From an uncultured Clostridia bacterium (lineage in GTDB: Bacteria > Bacillota > Clostridia > Christensenellales > UBA1242): a stretch of DNA of 64,000 bases. The stretch lies in NCBI GenBank assembly GCA_947627545.1, contig CANQWK010000004.1, positions 20,818 through 84,817 of the forward strand, in the 5' to 3' direction. This document shows positions 7,763 through 16,748 of this stretch, one piece after another (positions within the stretch are counted from its first letter, which is position 1; each line of letters opens with the position of its first letter). Position numbers and translations under genes: made by a program. The notes under the pieces are model-generated. The model searched no databases, was not told the DNA's origin, and saw only the letters and a list, made by a program, of their open reading frames with translations.

Positions 7763-10700
7763 ATGATTAATTTAAAACAAATAAACATGGTAGGTTTTAA
7801 GTCGTTTGCTGATGAAACAAACATTGTTTTTGACGGCAACATAACCGCTATTGTTGGTCCAAACGGTTGCGGAAAATCAAATGTTAGTGATGCAATCCGT
7901 TGGGTAATGGGAGAAACTAGCACAAAAGAACTTCGCGGTCAGTCTATGCAAGATGTTATTTTTTCTGGCAGTGAAAAACGTAAAAAATTAAGTTATTGCG
8001 AAGTATCTTTAATTTTTGATAACTCTAATAAATGGTTTAATTTGGATTTTGAAGAAGTTGTTATAACCAGAAAATTATATCGCAGCGGAATAAGTGAATA
8101 TTACATAAATCGTCAACTTTGCCGCAAAAAAGATATAACCGAAATGTTGCAGGACTGCAACTTAGGTTTGGACGGCTATTCTATAATCAAACAAGGTAGA
8201 GTTGAAAGTATAATATCTTCAAAACCAGAAGATAGGCGTGTAATTTTTGAAGAAGCCGTAGGCATTTCAAAATATAAATCTAGAAAGGAAGAAACTGAAC
8301 GCAGGCTAGAAAAAGTTAGAGATAATTTAAGCCGTGCAACCGACATTATGAGCGAAGTTGAACGCAGGCTTGGCCCATTAAAACGCCAAAGTGAAGATGC
8401 AAAAAAATATTTAGAATTTAGAGATAAATTAAAAGATTTAGAAATAAATGCCTATATTTATCAATTTGACCATGCTAATGAAGTAAAACAATCAATAACC
8501 GACAAATTGGCTGGTTTAAAAGATAATTTAAAGGTTTTAAACACAAGTGTTGAAACAGAACAGGCCAAGTATGATAAATCGCTAAATGAAATAAATCAAC
8601 TAGATAAAAAAGCAAATGATTTGCATGAACAAGTTTTACAATATACGGTAAAACTAGAGAAAAAACAAAGCGACACGCTTTTGCTTAATGAAAAAACAAG
8701 ATATTTAAAAGAGCAATTAGATAATTATAATTCTCAATTAAATGCTTTAAATTTGGATTTAAATCAGCGTCAAGCAATAATAACAAATGCTTCAGCGTTA
8801 AAAGAAGAAGAACAAAAACGCCTTGTTGTTTTGCGTGCAAATTCACAAAAAATAAGTGATGATTATGTTGCTTTGGTTGACGAAATAACTAAAAATGAAG
8901 GTGAAAAAGAAGAAAATCAGCGTGCAATTATAGATAATCTTTCAAAATTAACCGATATTAAAGCTAATTTGTCAGCCTACATTGCAAAAAGGGACACTTT
9001 AAGCGAGAACTTAAAGCAAGACAATGAAAAATTAACGCAAATAGAAGCGGAAAAACAGGGTATAGAAGCCGAGTTTAACAGTTTAAAACAAGAAGTTGAA
9101 AACCTAAAAACCCAAAAACAAAAACATGAAGATAATTTAAACAAAATTATTGAAAAACAAAAACAAGCCGAAGAATCAGTTGTTGCAGCAAACAATAAAA
9201 TTTATGCTTTAAGAACATCAATTTCTAACAACACAAACAGAATGAACATTTTGTCAAATCTTCAAACCGATTTTGAAGGTTATCAATTTGCAGTTAAACG
9301 TTTGTTGCAAGAGGGCAAACAAAATGCAAAATTAAATTCTGCAATTATGGGTGTTGTTGGCAACATTATTAAAGTAGATGAAAAATATCAAACAGCAATT
9401 GAAATTGTTTTAGGCGGAAGCATTCAAAATATAGTAACAAAAAATGAAGAAGATGCAAAAGTTTTAATCAATTATTTAAAAACTGCAAATTTAGGTAGAG
9501 CAACATTTTTGCCTATATCAGCAGTAAAACCAAGAAGTTTAATGTCTAGCGATAGGCAATATTTAAATTCAACCGGTTGCTTTGGCGTTGCAAGTGAATT
9601 GGTTAAGGCCGATGCAGTTTACAAGCCTGTTGTGGAAAGTTTGCTTGGCTCAACCGTTGTTGTAGATAATTTAAATAATGCAACTAACCTTGCAAAACGC
9701 AGTGGTTATTCATTTAGAATTGTAACCTTAGAGGGAGATGTTATTTCGCCTCAGGGCAGTATGTCTGGCGGAAGCAAAAAGAGTAATGATAGTTCACTTT
9801 TAGGCAAGGAAAATGAAATAAACAAACTTAAACAAACAATAAAAGAGCAAACTGCCGAACTTTCAATTTTAGAAGAACAATTTAAATCTTTGCAATCAGC
9901 ACAAGAAAAATTAAAAGTTTTGTATCAGCAGGAAAGTTCAAATTTGCAACAAACAAGCAGCAATTTTTATACAAAAAATTCTAGATTAGAAAATCTTAAT
10001 CAAAATTTATCTAATGTTGATGAACAAATTTTTTCACTTCAAAGCCAAATTAAAGTTGCGTCTAACATTGTAAGTGATTTAAATCAAAAAATTAACTCAA
10101 TAGACCAAACTGAATTAGATTATAATTCCTCTAAATCGCAAGCAAATAGTTTTAATGAAAATAATAAAACAGCCTATGAACAATTAAAGCAAAAAAGGGA
10201 AAGTTATCAAGAAAAAATGATGGCATCTCGCGTTGAAATTGCTTCAGTGGAAGAAAAATTAAATTCATTAACAAAAGATATTGAAAGTCAAACCGCCGAA
10301 GTTGAAAACATAACACAATCTATCGAGCGTTTAAATAAGGACATTTCTAGCCAACAAGCCTTATATAACGAGGCAATTAATTTAAACAAAACAAAAGAGG
10401 ACGATGCCGAATTAAACGAAATTCAGTCAACGCTTGCAAATTTAAATGAAAAACTTTATCAGTTTGATGAATTTAAGCAATCTTTGATGAATGAAGTAAA
10501 GCAATTAGATGAGAAAAAATCTCAACTTACAGATGAAATTTCAAAATTAAACAACCGCATATTTCAAGAAGAAAACAAGTTGCAAAAGGTTGATATAGAC
10601 ATTGAAAATATGCAAGAACGCATAATGGAAGAGTATGAAATGACATATAATGATTGCTTACCATTCAAAAAGCAGGATGAAAACTTTAACATTAAAGATG

Positions 10701-11386
10701 TTATGACCGAAATAAGCCGAACCAAAACTCAAATTAATGCACTTGGCCCAGTTAATATCAACGCACTAGAAGAGTATAAAACGGAAGGTGCAAGATATGA
10801 AGAAATGAATGCTCAAATTGAAGATTTAAAAAAGGCAGAAGAAGACGCAATAACAATCATCCGCGATTTATCAACTGAAATGCTAGAAAAATTTAACACC
10901 GAATTTGCAAAAATTCAAGATAACTTTACAAAGGCCTTTAAAGATTTGTTTGGCGGAGGAAATGCAAGATTAGAAATTCTGCCAAATGAAGACCCTCTTC
11001 AAGCAGGGGTAGAAATAATTGCTCAACCACCAGGGAAAAAATTAGACCACATAACACTTTTAAGTGGTGGCGAAAAAACAATGACAGCAATAGCAATCTT
11101 ATTTGCAATTGTTAAATTAAAACCAATGCCTTTCTGCTTTTTGGACGAAATTGAGGCAGCTTTGGACGATACAAATATTGACCGCTTTACAAATTATTTA
11201 AAATATTTCAGCAATGATACTCAATTTATTGCCATAACTCACAAAAAGGCAACAATGGAGGTTGCAGACTCATTATATGGCGTAACAATGGAAGAAAAAG
11301 GCGTTAGTAAAATTGTTTCTGTAAAACTTAAAGACGCAGTTAAAGTTGCCGAAACAATAGATAAAGCTGAAGATAAAGCATCTTAA
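7763..11386 (+). CDS. smc: Chromosome segregation protein SMC
   Basis: ATPase of the SMC-ScpAB condensin that loads at ParB-parS sites and aligns chromosome arms. Seen: Walker A GPNGCGKS at residues 32-39, two long coiled coils (about 165-500 and 680-1000), a hinge at about 515-670 (AIEIVLGGSIQNIV, SPQGSMSGGS), the ABC signature LLSGGEKTMTA, Walker B FCFLDEIEAALDD, and the D-loop. 1207 residues matches bacterial SMC. The lysine/glutamate/glutamine-heavy arms match the AT-rich composition. ftsY follows after 69 nt, the normal smc-ftsY pair. Confidence 0.97.
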   Translation: MINLKQINMVGFKSFADETNIVFDGNITAIVGPNGCGKSNVSDAIRWVMGETSTKELRGQSMQDVIFSGSEKRKKLSYCEVSLIFDNSNKWFNLDFEEVVITRKLYRSGISEYYINRQLCRKKDITEMLQDCNLGLDGYSIIKQGRVESIISSKPEDRRVIFEEAVGISKYKSRKEETERRLEKVRDNLSRATDIMSEVERRLGPLKRQSEDAKKYLEFRDKLKDLEINAYIYQFDHANEVKQSITDKLAGLKDNLKVLNTSVETEQAKYDKSLNEINQLDKKANDLHEQVLQYTVKLEKKQSDTLLLNEKTRYLKEQLDNYNSQLNALNLDLNQRQAIITNASALKEEEQKRLVVLRANSQKISDDYVALVDEITKNEGEKEENQRAIIDNLSKLTDIKANLSAYIAKRDTLSENLKQDNEKLTQIEAEKQGIEAEFNSLKQEVENLKTQKQKHEDNLNKIIEKQKQAEESVVAANNKIYALRTSISNNTNRMNILSNLQTDFEGYQFAVKRLLQEGKQNAKLNSAIMGVVGNIIKVDEKYQTAIEIVLGGSIQNIVTKNEEDAKVLINYLKTANLGRATFLPISAVKPRSLMSSDRQYLNSTGCFGVASELVKADAVYKPVVESLLGSTVVVDNLNNATNLAKRSGYSFRIVTLEGDVISPQGSMSGGSKKSNDSSLLGKENEINKLKQTIKEQTAELSILEEQFKSLQSAQEKLKVLYQQESSNLQQTSSNFYTKNSRLENLNQNLSNVDEQIFSLQSQIKVASNIVSDLNQKINSIDQTELDYNSSKSQANSFNENNKTAYEQLKQKRESYQEKMMASRVEIASVEEKLNSLTKDIESQTAEVENITQSIERLNKDISSQQALYNEAINLNKTKEDDAELNEIQSTLANLNEKLYQFDEFKQSLMNEVKQLDEKKSQLTDEISKLNNRIFQEENKLQKVDIDIENMQERIMEEYEMTYNDCLPFKKQDENFNIKDVMTEISRTKTQINALGPVNINALEEYKTEGARYEEMNAQIEDLKKAEEDAITIIRDLSTEMLEKFNTEFAKIQDNFTKAFKDLFGGGNARLEILPNEDPLQAGVEIIAQPPGKKLDHITLLSGGEKTMTAIAILFAIVKLKPMPFCFLDEIEAALDDTNIDRFTNYLKYFSNDTQFIAITHKKATMEVADSLYGVTMEEKGVSKIVSVKLKDAVKVAETIDKAEDKAS

Positions 11387-11455
11387 CATTTTCAATTTAA
11401 TGTGTAATTAATGTTATAAATACTCAATATGTTGTTATAATTATAAGAGGTAAAA

Positions 11456-12319
11456 ATGGGAATATTTAAAAAGTTTTTTGAAAAATTAAAATATACTTTT
11501 AAGCGAACAGAATTAAATGATGATTTTTATGATGAGTTAGAGGCTCTTCTTGTTTCAAGTGATATGGGTGTTGAAACGGCTTTAGATATCATGGACGAAT
11601 TGCGTGATGTTTGCAAACAAAAACTTATTAAAGATATAGACCATGCTCAAATTCAATTAAAGCAACTTTTAATAGAAAAATTGAATGCGCAAGAAATTAA
11701 ATTTAATTATCCGCTAATAATAACAGTTGTTGGAGTAAATGGCGTAGGTAAAACAACAACAATTGCAAAAATGACAAAATATTTTACTAAAAACAAAAAA
11801 TCGGTTTTGCTTGCAGCAGGGGATACTTTCCGTGCTGCGGCAACCGAACAACTTTCAAATTGGGCAGATAAATTAAAGGTAAAAATTATTAAACAGGGCG
11901 AAGGAGCAGATAGTGCATCGGTTGTTTTCGACGCAATAACAAGCATGAAAGCAAAAAATGTTGATGTGCTTATTGTTGACACAGCGGGCAGGCTTCACAC
12001 AAAAACCAATTTAATGAAAGAACTTGAAAAAATTAATAATGTTGCACGTAGGGAATATTCAAACGCAAACTTTTTAAATTTAATTGTTTTAGATGCGTCA
12101 ATAGGTCAAAATTCAATTGCACAGGTAAAAGCGTTTAAAGATAGCGTTAATATTGACGGCATTGTTTTAACTAAATTAGATGGCACAGCAAAAGGCGGAG
12201 TGGTTTATCCAATAATTAATGACCTAAAAGTTCCAATAATCTTTACTGGTTTTGGTGAAGGAGTAGATGACCTTGCTCCATTTGACGCAAATAGTTTTGT
12301 AGAAAAAATCTTAATGTAA
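11456..12319 (+). CDS. ftsY: Signal recognition particle receptor FtsY
   Basis: Membrane-associated SRP GTPase that receives ribosome-nascent chain complexes and hands them to SecYEG. Seen: helical N domain (1-80, YDELEALLVSSDMG), G1 GVNGVGKTTT near residue 93, the insertion box region DTFRAAATEQL, DTAGR near 174, and TKLDGTAKGG near 238. 287 residues: a short form without the long acidic A domain, usual in Firmicutes. RBS AAGAGG. A palindromic hairpin lies right after its stop. Confidence 0.96.
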   Translation: MGIFKKFFEKLKYTFKRTELNDDFYDELEALLVSSDMGVETALDIMDELRDVCKQKLIKDIDHAQIQLKQLLIEKLNAQEIKFNYPLIITVVGVNGVGKTTTIAKMTKYFTKNKKSVLLAAGDTFRAAATEQLSNWADKLKVKIIKQGEGADSASVVFDAITSMKAKNVDVLIVDTAGRLHTKTNLMKELEKINNVARREYSNANFLNLIVLDASIGQNSIAQVKAFKDSVNIDGIVLTKLDGTAKGGVVYPIINDLKVPIIFTGFGEGVDDLAPFDANSFVEKILM

Positions 12320-12341
12320 CTGACAGTTGTCAGTTCTTTTG
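12316..12341 (+). terminator. Palindromic hairpin between ftsY and ylxM
   Basis: AACTGACA and TGTCAGTT (12318-12335) form a near-perfect palindrome with a minimal loop, followed by TCTTTTGC. It starts in the ftsY stop codon. It could be a weak terminator or a processing signal inside the smc-ftsY-ylxM-ffh series. Confidence 0.5.
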
Positions 12342-12357
12342 CTTTTTAAAGGATTTT

Positions 12358-12675
12358 ATGAATATTGATGATAGAATAAAAATTGCAGTTTTAACAAAAT
12401 ATTATGGAAATTTGTTAACAGAAAAACAAAAAATGGTTATATCTATGTATGTAGATAATAATCTTTCGCTTGCCGAAACCGGCAAAGAAATGGAAATAAG
12501 CCGCCAAGCGGTTAAGGATTCACTAGATAAAGCGGTGCAAACTTTGCAAGAATATGAAAATAACTTGCATTTTATTGCACGAGATGATAAAATAAAGAAA
12601 TTGCTTGAACAAAAGCCGTTGGCAGAAATATCTTTGTCAACAAAATTGCAAATAATATCTTTATTGGAGGAATAA
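12358..12675 (+). CDS. ylxM: YlxM/p13-like SRP-associated regulator
   Basis: Small helix-turn-helix protein of the YlxM family, known to accompany ffh and reported in streptococci to bind SRP and modulate its GTPase. Seen: YYGNLLTEKQKMVISMYVD followed by a sigma-region-4-like HTH (LSLAETGKEMEISRQAVKDSLDKA) around residues 38-62 and a leucine-rich tail. 105 residues is typical. It ends directly against the ffh ATG, so translational coupling is likely. Confidence 0.9.
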   Translation: MNIDDRIKIAVLTKYYGNLLTEKQKMVISMYVDNNLSLAETGKEMEISRQAVKDSLDKAVQTLQEYENNLHFIARDDKIKKLLEQKPLAEISLSTKLQIISLLEE

Positions 12676-14022
12676 ATGGCACTATTTTCAAATTTAGGCG
12701 AAAGATTAAATCATATTTTTAGCAAAATGACAAAGCATGGCAAACTAACCTCATTAGAAATTAAAGAAGCAATGCGTGAAATTCGTGTTGCACTTTTAGA
12801 AGCCGATGTAAACTATGTTGTTGCTAAGGATTTTATTAATAAAGTTAGCGAACTTGCCTTAGGGGAAGATATTTTAAAAAGTTTAACACCAACACAGCAA
12901 GTTATTAAAATTGTAAGGGACCAACTTACCGAATTAATGGGCGGAGAAAATCAAAAACTTAATGTAAGTCCAAAACCACCAACAATAATTATGATGTGCG
13001 GCTTACAAGGTAGCGGTAAAACAACATTATGCGGCAAACTAGCATTAAAATTAAAAAAAGAAGGCAAAAAACCAATCCTTGTTGCGTGCGATATTTATCG
13101 ACCAGCGGCAATTGACCAATTAAAAGTTTTAGGAAAATCAATTCAAATAGAAGTTTTTGAGCGAGGAACAAACAATCCGGTTAAAACATGTAAAGAAGCA
13201 ATTGATTATGCAAATAAATTTGCACTAGACACACTAATAATAGATACAGCAGGACGCTTGCAAATAGACGAAAAGTTAATGGACGAATTAAAAGACATAA
13301 AAAAGGCCATTAATCCAACTGAAATTTTGCTAGTTATTGATGCAATGATAGGGCAGGAAGCGGTATCTGTTTCAAAGGCGTTTAACGATGCTCTTGATGT
13401 TTCTGGTGTAGTTTTAACAAAAATTGATGGTGACACACGCGGTGGCGCAGCTCTTTCAATTCGTTCGGTAATAGGCAAACCTATAAAGTTTGTTGGCGTG
13501 GGAGAAAAACTAACCGACCTAGAACCTTTTTATCCAGATAGAATGGCATCTAGAATTTTAGGTATGGGAGATGTTTTAACACTTATAGATAAAGCTCAAG
13601 AAGCAGTAGATGAAAAAACTGCTAAAGAAATGGAACGAAAATTTAGGGAAAACAGCTTCGACCTAAATGATTATATTGAACAAGTTAATTCATTAAAGAA
13701 AATGGGTGGATTAAAATCTGTTTTATCAATGATGCCAGGCATTGGCGGAAAAATGAAACAACTTGAAAACATGATAGATGAAAAGGCATTAGAGAAAAAT
13801 AAGGCAATCATTCAATCAATGACTGCCAAAGAACGTCAAAATCCAGATATAATAAACGGTAGCAGACGCCAAAGAATAGCAAAGGGTGCAGGTGTTCAGG
13901 TTAGCGATGTAAACAATTTGTTAAAACAATTTAATCAAAGCAAAGAGTTGATGAAAATGATGAAAAACCCTAAGGCGTATGGCGGAAAAATGGCAATGAT
14001 AAAGAAATTAATGGGCGGCTAA
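12676..14022 (+). CDS. ffh: Signal recognition particle protein Ffh (SRP54)
   Basis: GTPase and signal-sequence-binding subunit of SRP; works with 4.5S RNA and FtsY in co-translational membrane targeting. Seen: N domain (1-90), G1 GLQGSGKTT at about 109-117, DIYRPAAIDQL, DTAGR, TKIDGDTRGG near 248, and a methionine-rich M domain from about 300 (GKMKQLENMIDE, MMKMMKN) carrying the RNA-binding SRRQRIAKGAG. 448 residues, full length. The SRP RNA gene is not in this window. Confidence 0.97.
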   Translation: MALFSNLGERLNHIFSKMTKHGKLTSLEIKEAMREIRVALLEADVNYVVAKDFINKVSELALGEDILKSLTPTQQVIKIVRDQLTELMGGENQKLNVSPKPPTIIMMCGLQGSGKTTLCGKLALKLKKEGKKPILVACDIYRPAAIDQLKVLGKSIQIEVFERGTNNPVKTCKEAIDYANKFALDTLIIDTAGRLQIDEKLMDELKDIKKAINPTEILLVIDAMIGQEAVSVSKAFNDALDVSGVVLTKIDGDTRGGAALSIRSVIGKPIKFVGVGEKLTDLEPFYPDRMASRILGMGDVLTLIDKAQEAVDEKTAKEMERKFRENSFDLNDYIEQVNSLKKMGGLKSVLSMMPGIGGKMKQLENMIDEKALEKNKAIIQSMTAKERQNPDIINGSRRQRIAKGAGVQVSDVNNLLKQFNQSKELMKMMKNPKAYGGKMAMIKKLMGG

Positions 14023-14040
14023 ATAAAAAACTAAGGTTTA

Positions 14041-14586
14041 TCAAATATTATCATCACTTTTTAAGTAAGAATTTTGATATGCTATAAACATTTTGTTTGA
14101 ATATGTTTTAGAATAATCTTCTTTAAAAATTTTATATATAGGTTTTAAAATTTTTTTCTTAAATTCTTTTTGTTCTTTTTTGTTATTTACAAAATGGTTA
14201 GAAAGATTATTATAAGATATAAAACCATATAAAATAATAGTTTTTACATCAATATTTGTTTGCTTGCTTAAATTCTGAGCATATTTTATAGCTTCCAGTG
14301 AACATAAACGAAAGCATTCTAGGTCAATCAAATCAAGTTCAATAATAGCGCTTTCATTTTTATCTCTTAAATAAGAGTCTATTGTTCTACATTGTAAAAT
14401 GCTGATACGCAAAAAAATAGAATTTTCATCTGATTCAAGCAAATCAAAAAAATTTAAGGATTGATTATTTTGTTCCTCTGTTAAATTTAAAAGTGGATTG
14501 TTATTCAATTCTTCAAAAACATCATCTCTTTCTTCAAAAAAGGATAAAAAATATTTATATAATTCTTTTGATATTAAATTTTCCAT
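14041..14586 (-). CDS. Hypothetical acidic helical protein, orphan
   Basis: 181-residue protein coded against the direction of almost all its neighbours, convergent with ffh across an 18-nt gap that has no clear terminator. The N-terminal 60 residues are acidic and asparagine/glutamate-rich (EERDDVFEELNNNP), the C-terminal part is basic (KKEQKEFKKKILK). It has no signal peptide, membrane segment or recognised motif. An AAAGGG site lies 7 nt before the ATG at 14586. It interrupts the conserved ffh-rpsP block and may be a lineage-specific insertion. I do not recognise it. Confidence 0.7.
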   Translation of the reverse strand: MENLISKELYKYFLSFFEERDDVFEELNNNPLLNLTEEQNNQSLNFFDLLESDENSIFLRISILQCRTIDSYLRDKNESAIIELDLIDLECFRLCSLEAIKYAQNLSKQTNIDVKTIILYGFISYNNLSNHFVNNKKEQKEFKKKILKPIYKIFKEDYSKTYSNKMFIAYQNSYLKSDDNI

Positions 14587-14716
14587 AATAACCCTTTATT
14601 TTGTAAATTGCTTTGTACATTGCATCTAGTATATTTATGTTAAGTATATCAATAAATATTAAAATTGTCAATATCTAAATAAATTTTAAAATTTATTAAA
14701 ATTTTTTGCAAAACCC

Positions 14717-14745
14717 TTTACAAATAAAATTTTATATGCTATAAT
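14717..14745 (+). promoter_or_regulatory. Promoter of the rpsP operon
   Basis: -35 TTTACA at 14717-14722, 17-nt spacer, extended -10 TGC-TATAAT at 14740-14745. An inverted repeat GTAAAG/CTTTAC (14746-14765) covers the predicted start and the start of the leader. Confidence 0.75.
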
Positions 14746-14789
14746 GTAAAGGTAAATTACTTTACAACTTAAAAATAAAAGGAGAAATT

Positions 14790-15086
14790 ATGGCAGTTAA
14801 AATTAGGTTAACTCGTTTAGGAGATAAAAAATCTCCATTCTATCGTGTTGTTGTGGCTGATGCTCGTGTTGCAAGAGATGGCAAATACATTGAACAATTA
14901 GGCACATACAATCCGCTAAAAAACCCAGCTGAAATTAACATTAACAAAGAGTTGGCAGAAAAATGGTTAAAAAATGGTGCTCAACCAACCGAAACAACCA
15001 AAGCTTTGTTGCAAACAATTGGCGTTTTGGAAGTTAAAGGCAACAGCGTACCTAAAACAAATAATAAGAAAAAGAAAAAAGCATAA
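14790..15086 (+). CDS. rpsP: 30S ribosomal protein S16
   Basis: Assembly protein of the 30S body. Seen: N-terminal [24 protein letters not shown] and [11 protein letters not shown], the S16 signature, then a lysine tail NNKKKKKA. 98 residues. RBS AAAGGAG. First gene of rpsP-khpA-rimM(-trmD), a standard Firmicute ribosome-maturation operon. Confidence 0.97.
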   Translation: MAVKIRLTRLGDKKSPFYRVVVADARVARDGKYIEQLGTYNPLKNPAEININKELAEKWLKNGAQPTETTKALLQTIGVLEVKGNSVPKTNNKKKKKA

Positions 15087-15097
15087 GGAGTTAGTTT

Positions 15098-15328
15098 ATG
15101 CAAAAAATGTTAGAGTACATTGTTAAAAATCTTGTTTCTAACCCTGATGCTGTTGAAATTGAAGAAACAAATCAAGGCAAAAACAAAGTTTTTAAAGTAA
15201 GGGTAGAAAAGAAAGACGTAGGCAATGTTATAGGCAAGGGCGGAAACATTGCAAATGCAATTCGCACACTTGTAAAATCGGTAGGCAATTCTAAGGAAAG
15301 GCTAATTATAAAGTTTGAAGAAAAATAA
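15098..15328 (+). CDS. khpA: KH-domain RNA-binding protein KhpA
   Basis: 76-residue single KH domain protein; KhpA pairs with KhpB (Jag/EloR) as an RNA-binding complex affecting elongation and small RNAs in Firmicutes. Seen: the GxxG loop in VIGKGGNIANAIRTLV at about residues 43-58 and the amphipathic strands around it. Position between rpsP and rimM is the usual one. AAGGAG site overlaps the end of rpsP. Confidence 0.94.
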   Translation: MQKMLEYIVKNLVSNPDAVEIEETNQGKNKVFKVRVEKKDVGNVIGKGGNIANAIRTLVKSVGNSKERLIIKFEEK

Positions 15329-15349
15329 TTTTTGTTTCAAAAGGTAAAG

Positions 15350-15850
15350 ATGCAAAATTTATTAGAAATAGGCAAAATTGTGCGTACTCACGGCATTAAA
15401 GGTGCGGTAAAAGTTATAAGTTACCTTGATGGCGTGAATTTTTCTATATTTAAAAATGTTTTTATTGGCGAAAAACAACTTCCAGCAAAAATAACAAAAG
15501 TTCAACCACTAAATAATGACGCATTTTCAGTTCAAATTGATGTAATTCCTAATGTAGAAACGGCAGAAAAATTTAAAAATAATTCTGTGTTTATTAATAG
15601 AGAGATGTACCCAGATTTAAAAAATAAAATATATTTAAGCGACCTTATAAATAAGCCTGTTTTAAACGAAAAGGGTAAAGAAATTGGCACTGTGGTTGAT
15701 TATGACGATTACGGTGCAAGCATTGTTTTAACAATTAGGTGCGAAGCAGTTAGTTACCAAATTCCTTTTGTAGAAGAAATTATAACCTATAACGAAGAAT
15801 TAGAAGCATTTATAATTAACCAACAAAAATTTGAAGATTTAAGAATTTAA
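15350..15850 (+). CDS. rimM: 16S rRNA processing protein RimM
   Basis: Chaperone for maturation of the 30S head near S19. Seen: EIGKIVRTHGIKGAVKVI at the N-terminus (RimM signature), a central beta domain, and the PRC-barrel C-terminal domain with GTVVDYDDYGAS and IPFVEEII. I placed the start at the ATG at 15350 behind AAGGTAAAG; an upstream in-frame TTG at 15332 has no binding site. 166 residues, normal. Confidence 0.95.
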   Translation: MQNLLEIGKIVRTHGIKGAVKVISYLDGVNFSIFKNVFIGEKQLPAKITKVQPLNNDAFSVQIDVIPNVETAEKFKNNSVFINREMYPDLKNKIYLSDLINKPVLNEKGKEIGTVVDYDDYGASIVLTIRCEAVSYQIPFVEEIITYNEELEAFIINQQKFEDLRI

Positions 15851-15970
15851 CAATTATTATTATGGTGTTTTAAATTAGTTATGTTTTAATTAGTTTATAT
15901 TTACTTTTTGCTATTTATATGTTTATATGTTGACGAAGTTATTGCAAAGTTGTCAAAATAAAAGGAAATT

Positions 15971-16654
15971 ATGAAAATTGACATTTTAACTTTATTTCCA
16001 GAAATGTTTGCTCCCTTAAAAGAGAGCATTATTAAACGTGCAGTTGACAGCGGCAAAGTTGAAATCAACATAATTAACATAAGAGATTTTGCAAATCCAC
16101 CACACTATAAATGCGATGACGAACCTTTTGGCGGCGGTGCAGGAATGATTATGATGTGCGAGCCGCTTTTTAAAGCAATTGAAAGCGTAAATCAAGCAAA
16201 TTCTTCAATTTTTTATATGTCGCCACGTGGTAAAGTTTTTAATCAAAATTGTGCCGTAGAGTTATCAAAATTAGAACATATAATTTTAATTTGCGGACAT
16301 TATGAAGGCATTGACCAACGTGTATTAGACTATTTTAAAATTAGCGAACTTTCAATTGGCGATTATGTTTTAACAGGCGGAGAGTTACCTGCGATGGTGG
16401 TTGCCGATGCAGTAATTCGCCTTTTGCCAAATGTAATAACCGCCGAAAGTACAATTGAAGAAAGTTTTTCAAACAACCTTTTAGAGTATAATCAATACAC
16501 TCGCCCAGCCGTGTTTAGAGAAATGTCAGTTCCAGAAGTTTTGTTAAATGGAAATCATAAAAAAATTAAGGAATTTAGAGAACAACAATCAATTGAAATA
16601 ACCAAACGCAACCGCCCAGACTTGTTAAGGAAAAATTCAAAAAACAAAAATTAA
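15971..16654 (+). CDS. trmD: tRNA (guanine-N1)-methyltransferase TrmD
   Basis: SPOUT methyltransferase that makes m1G37 and prevents +1 frameshifting. Seen: MKIDILTLFPEMF, EPFGGGAGMIM, ICGHYEGIDQRV (knot region), SIGDYVLTGGE, and YTRPAVF. 227 residues. A 120-nt gap separates it from rimM; it has its own AAGGAAAT site. In most relatives rplS follows immediately, but here rplS lies 3.3 kb downstream. Confidence 0.97.
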   Translation: MKIDILTLFPEMFAPLKESIIKRAVDSGKVEINIINIRDFANPPHYKCDDEPFGGGAGMIMMCEPLFKAIESVNQANSSIFYMSPRGKVFNQNCAVELSKLEHIILICGHYEGIDQRVLDYFKISELSIGDYVLTGGELPAMVVADAVIRLLPNVITAESTIEESFSNNLLEYNQYTRPAVFREMSVPEVLLNGNHKKIKEFREQQSIEITKRNRPDLLRKNSKNKN

Positions 16655-16676
16655 ATTAAAACTAAAATTTTAAATA

Positions 16677-16703
16677 AAAAACTGCAAATTAAAGCAGTTT
16701 TTT
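16677..16703 (+). terminator. Terminator after trmD
   Basis: AAAAACTGC and GCAGTTTTTT pair around AAATTAAA (core ACTGC 16681-16685 with GCAGT 16694-16698), ending in a T run. Confidence 0.8.
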
Positions 16704-16713
16704 ATTTAAAAAT

Positions 16714-16742
16714 TTGACAATTATTAGTGTTTATGATATATT
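16714..16742 (+). promoter_or_regulatory. Promoter of the HExxH gene, leaderless geometry
   Basis: Consensus TTGACA at 16714-16719, 17-nt spacer, TATATT at 16737-16742; then 6 nt to the ATG at 16749 with no ribosome binding site. Confidence 0.75.
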
Positions 16743-16748
16743 TTTAAT

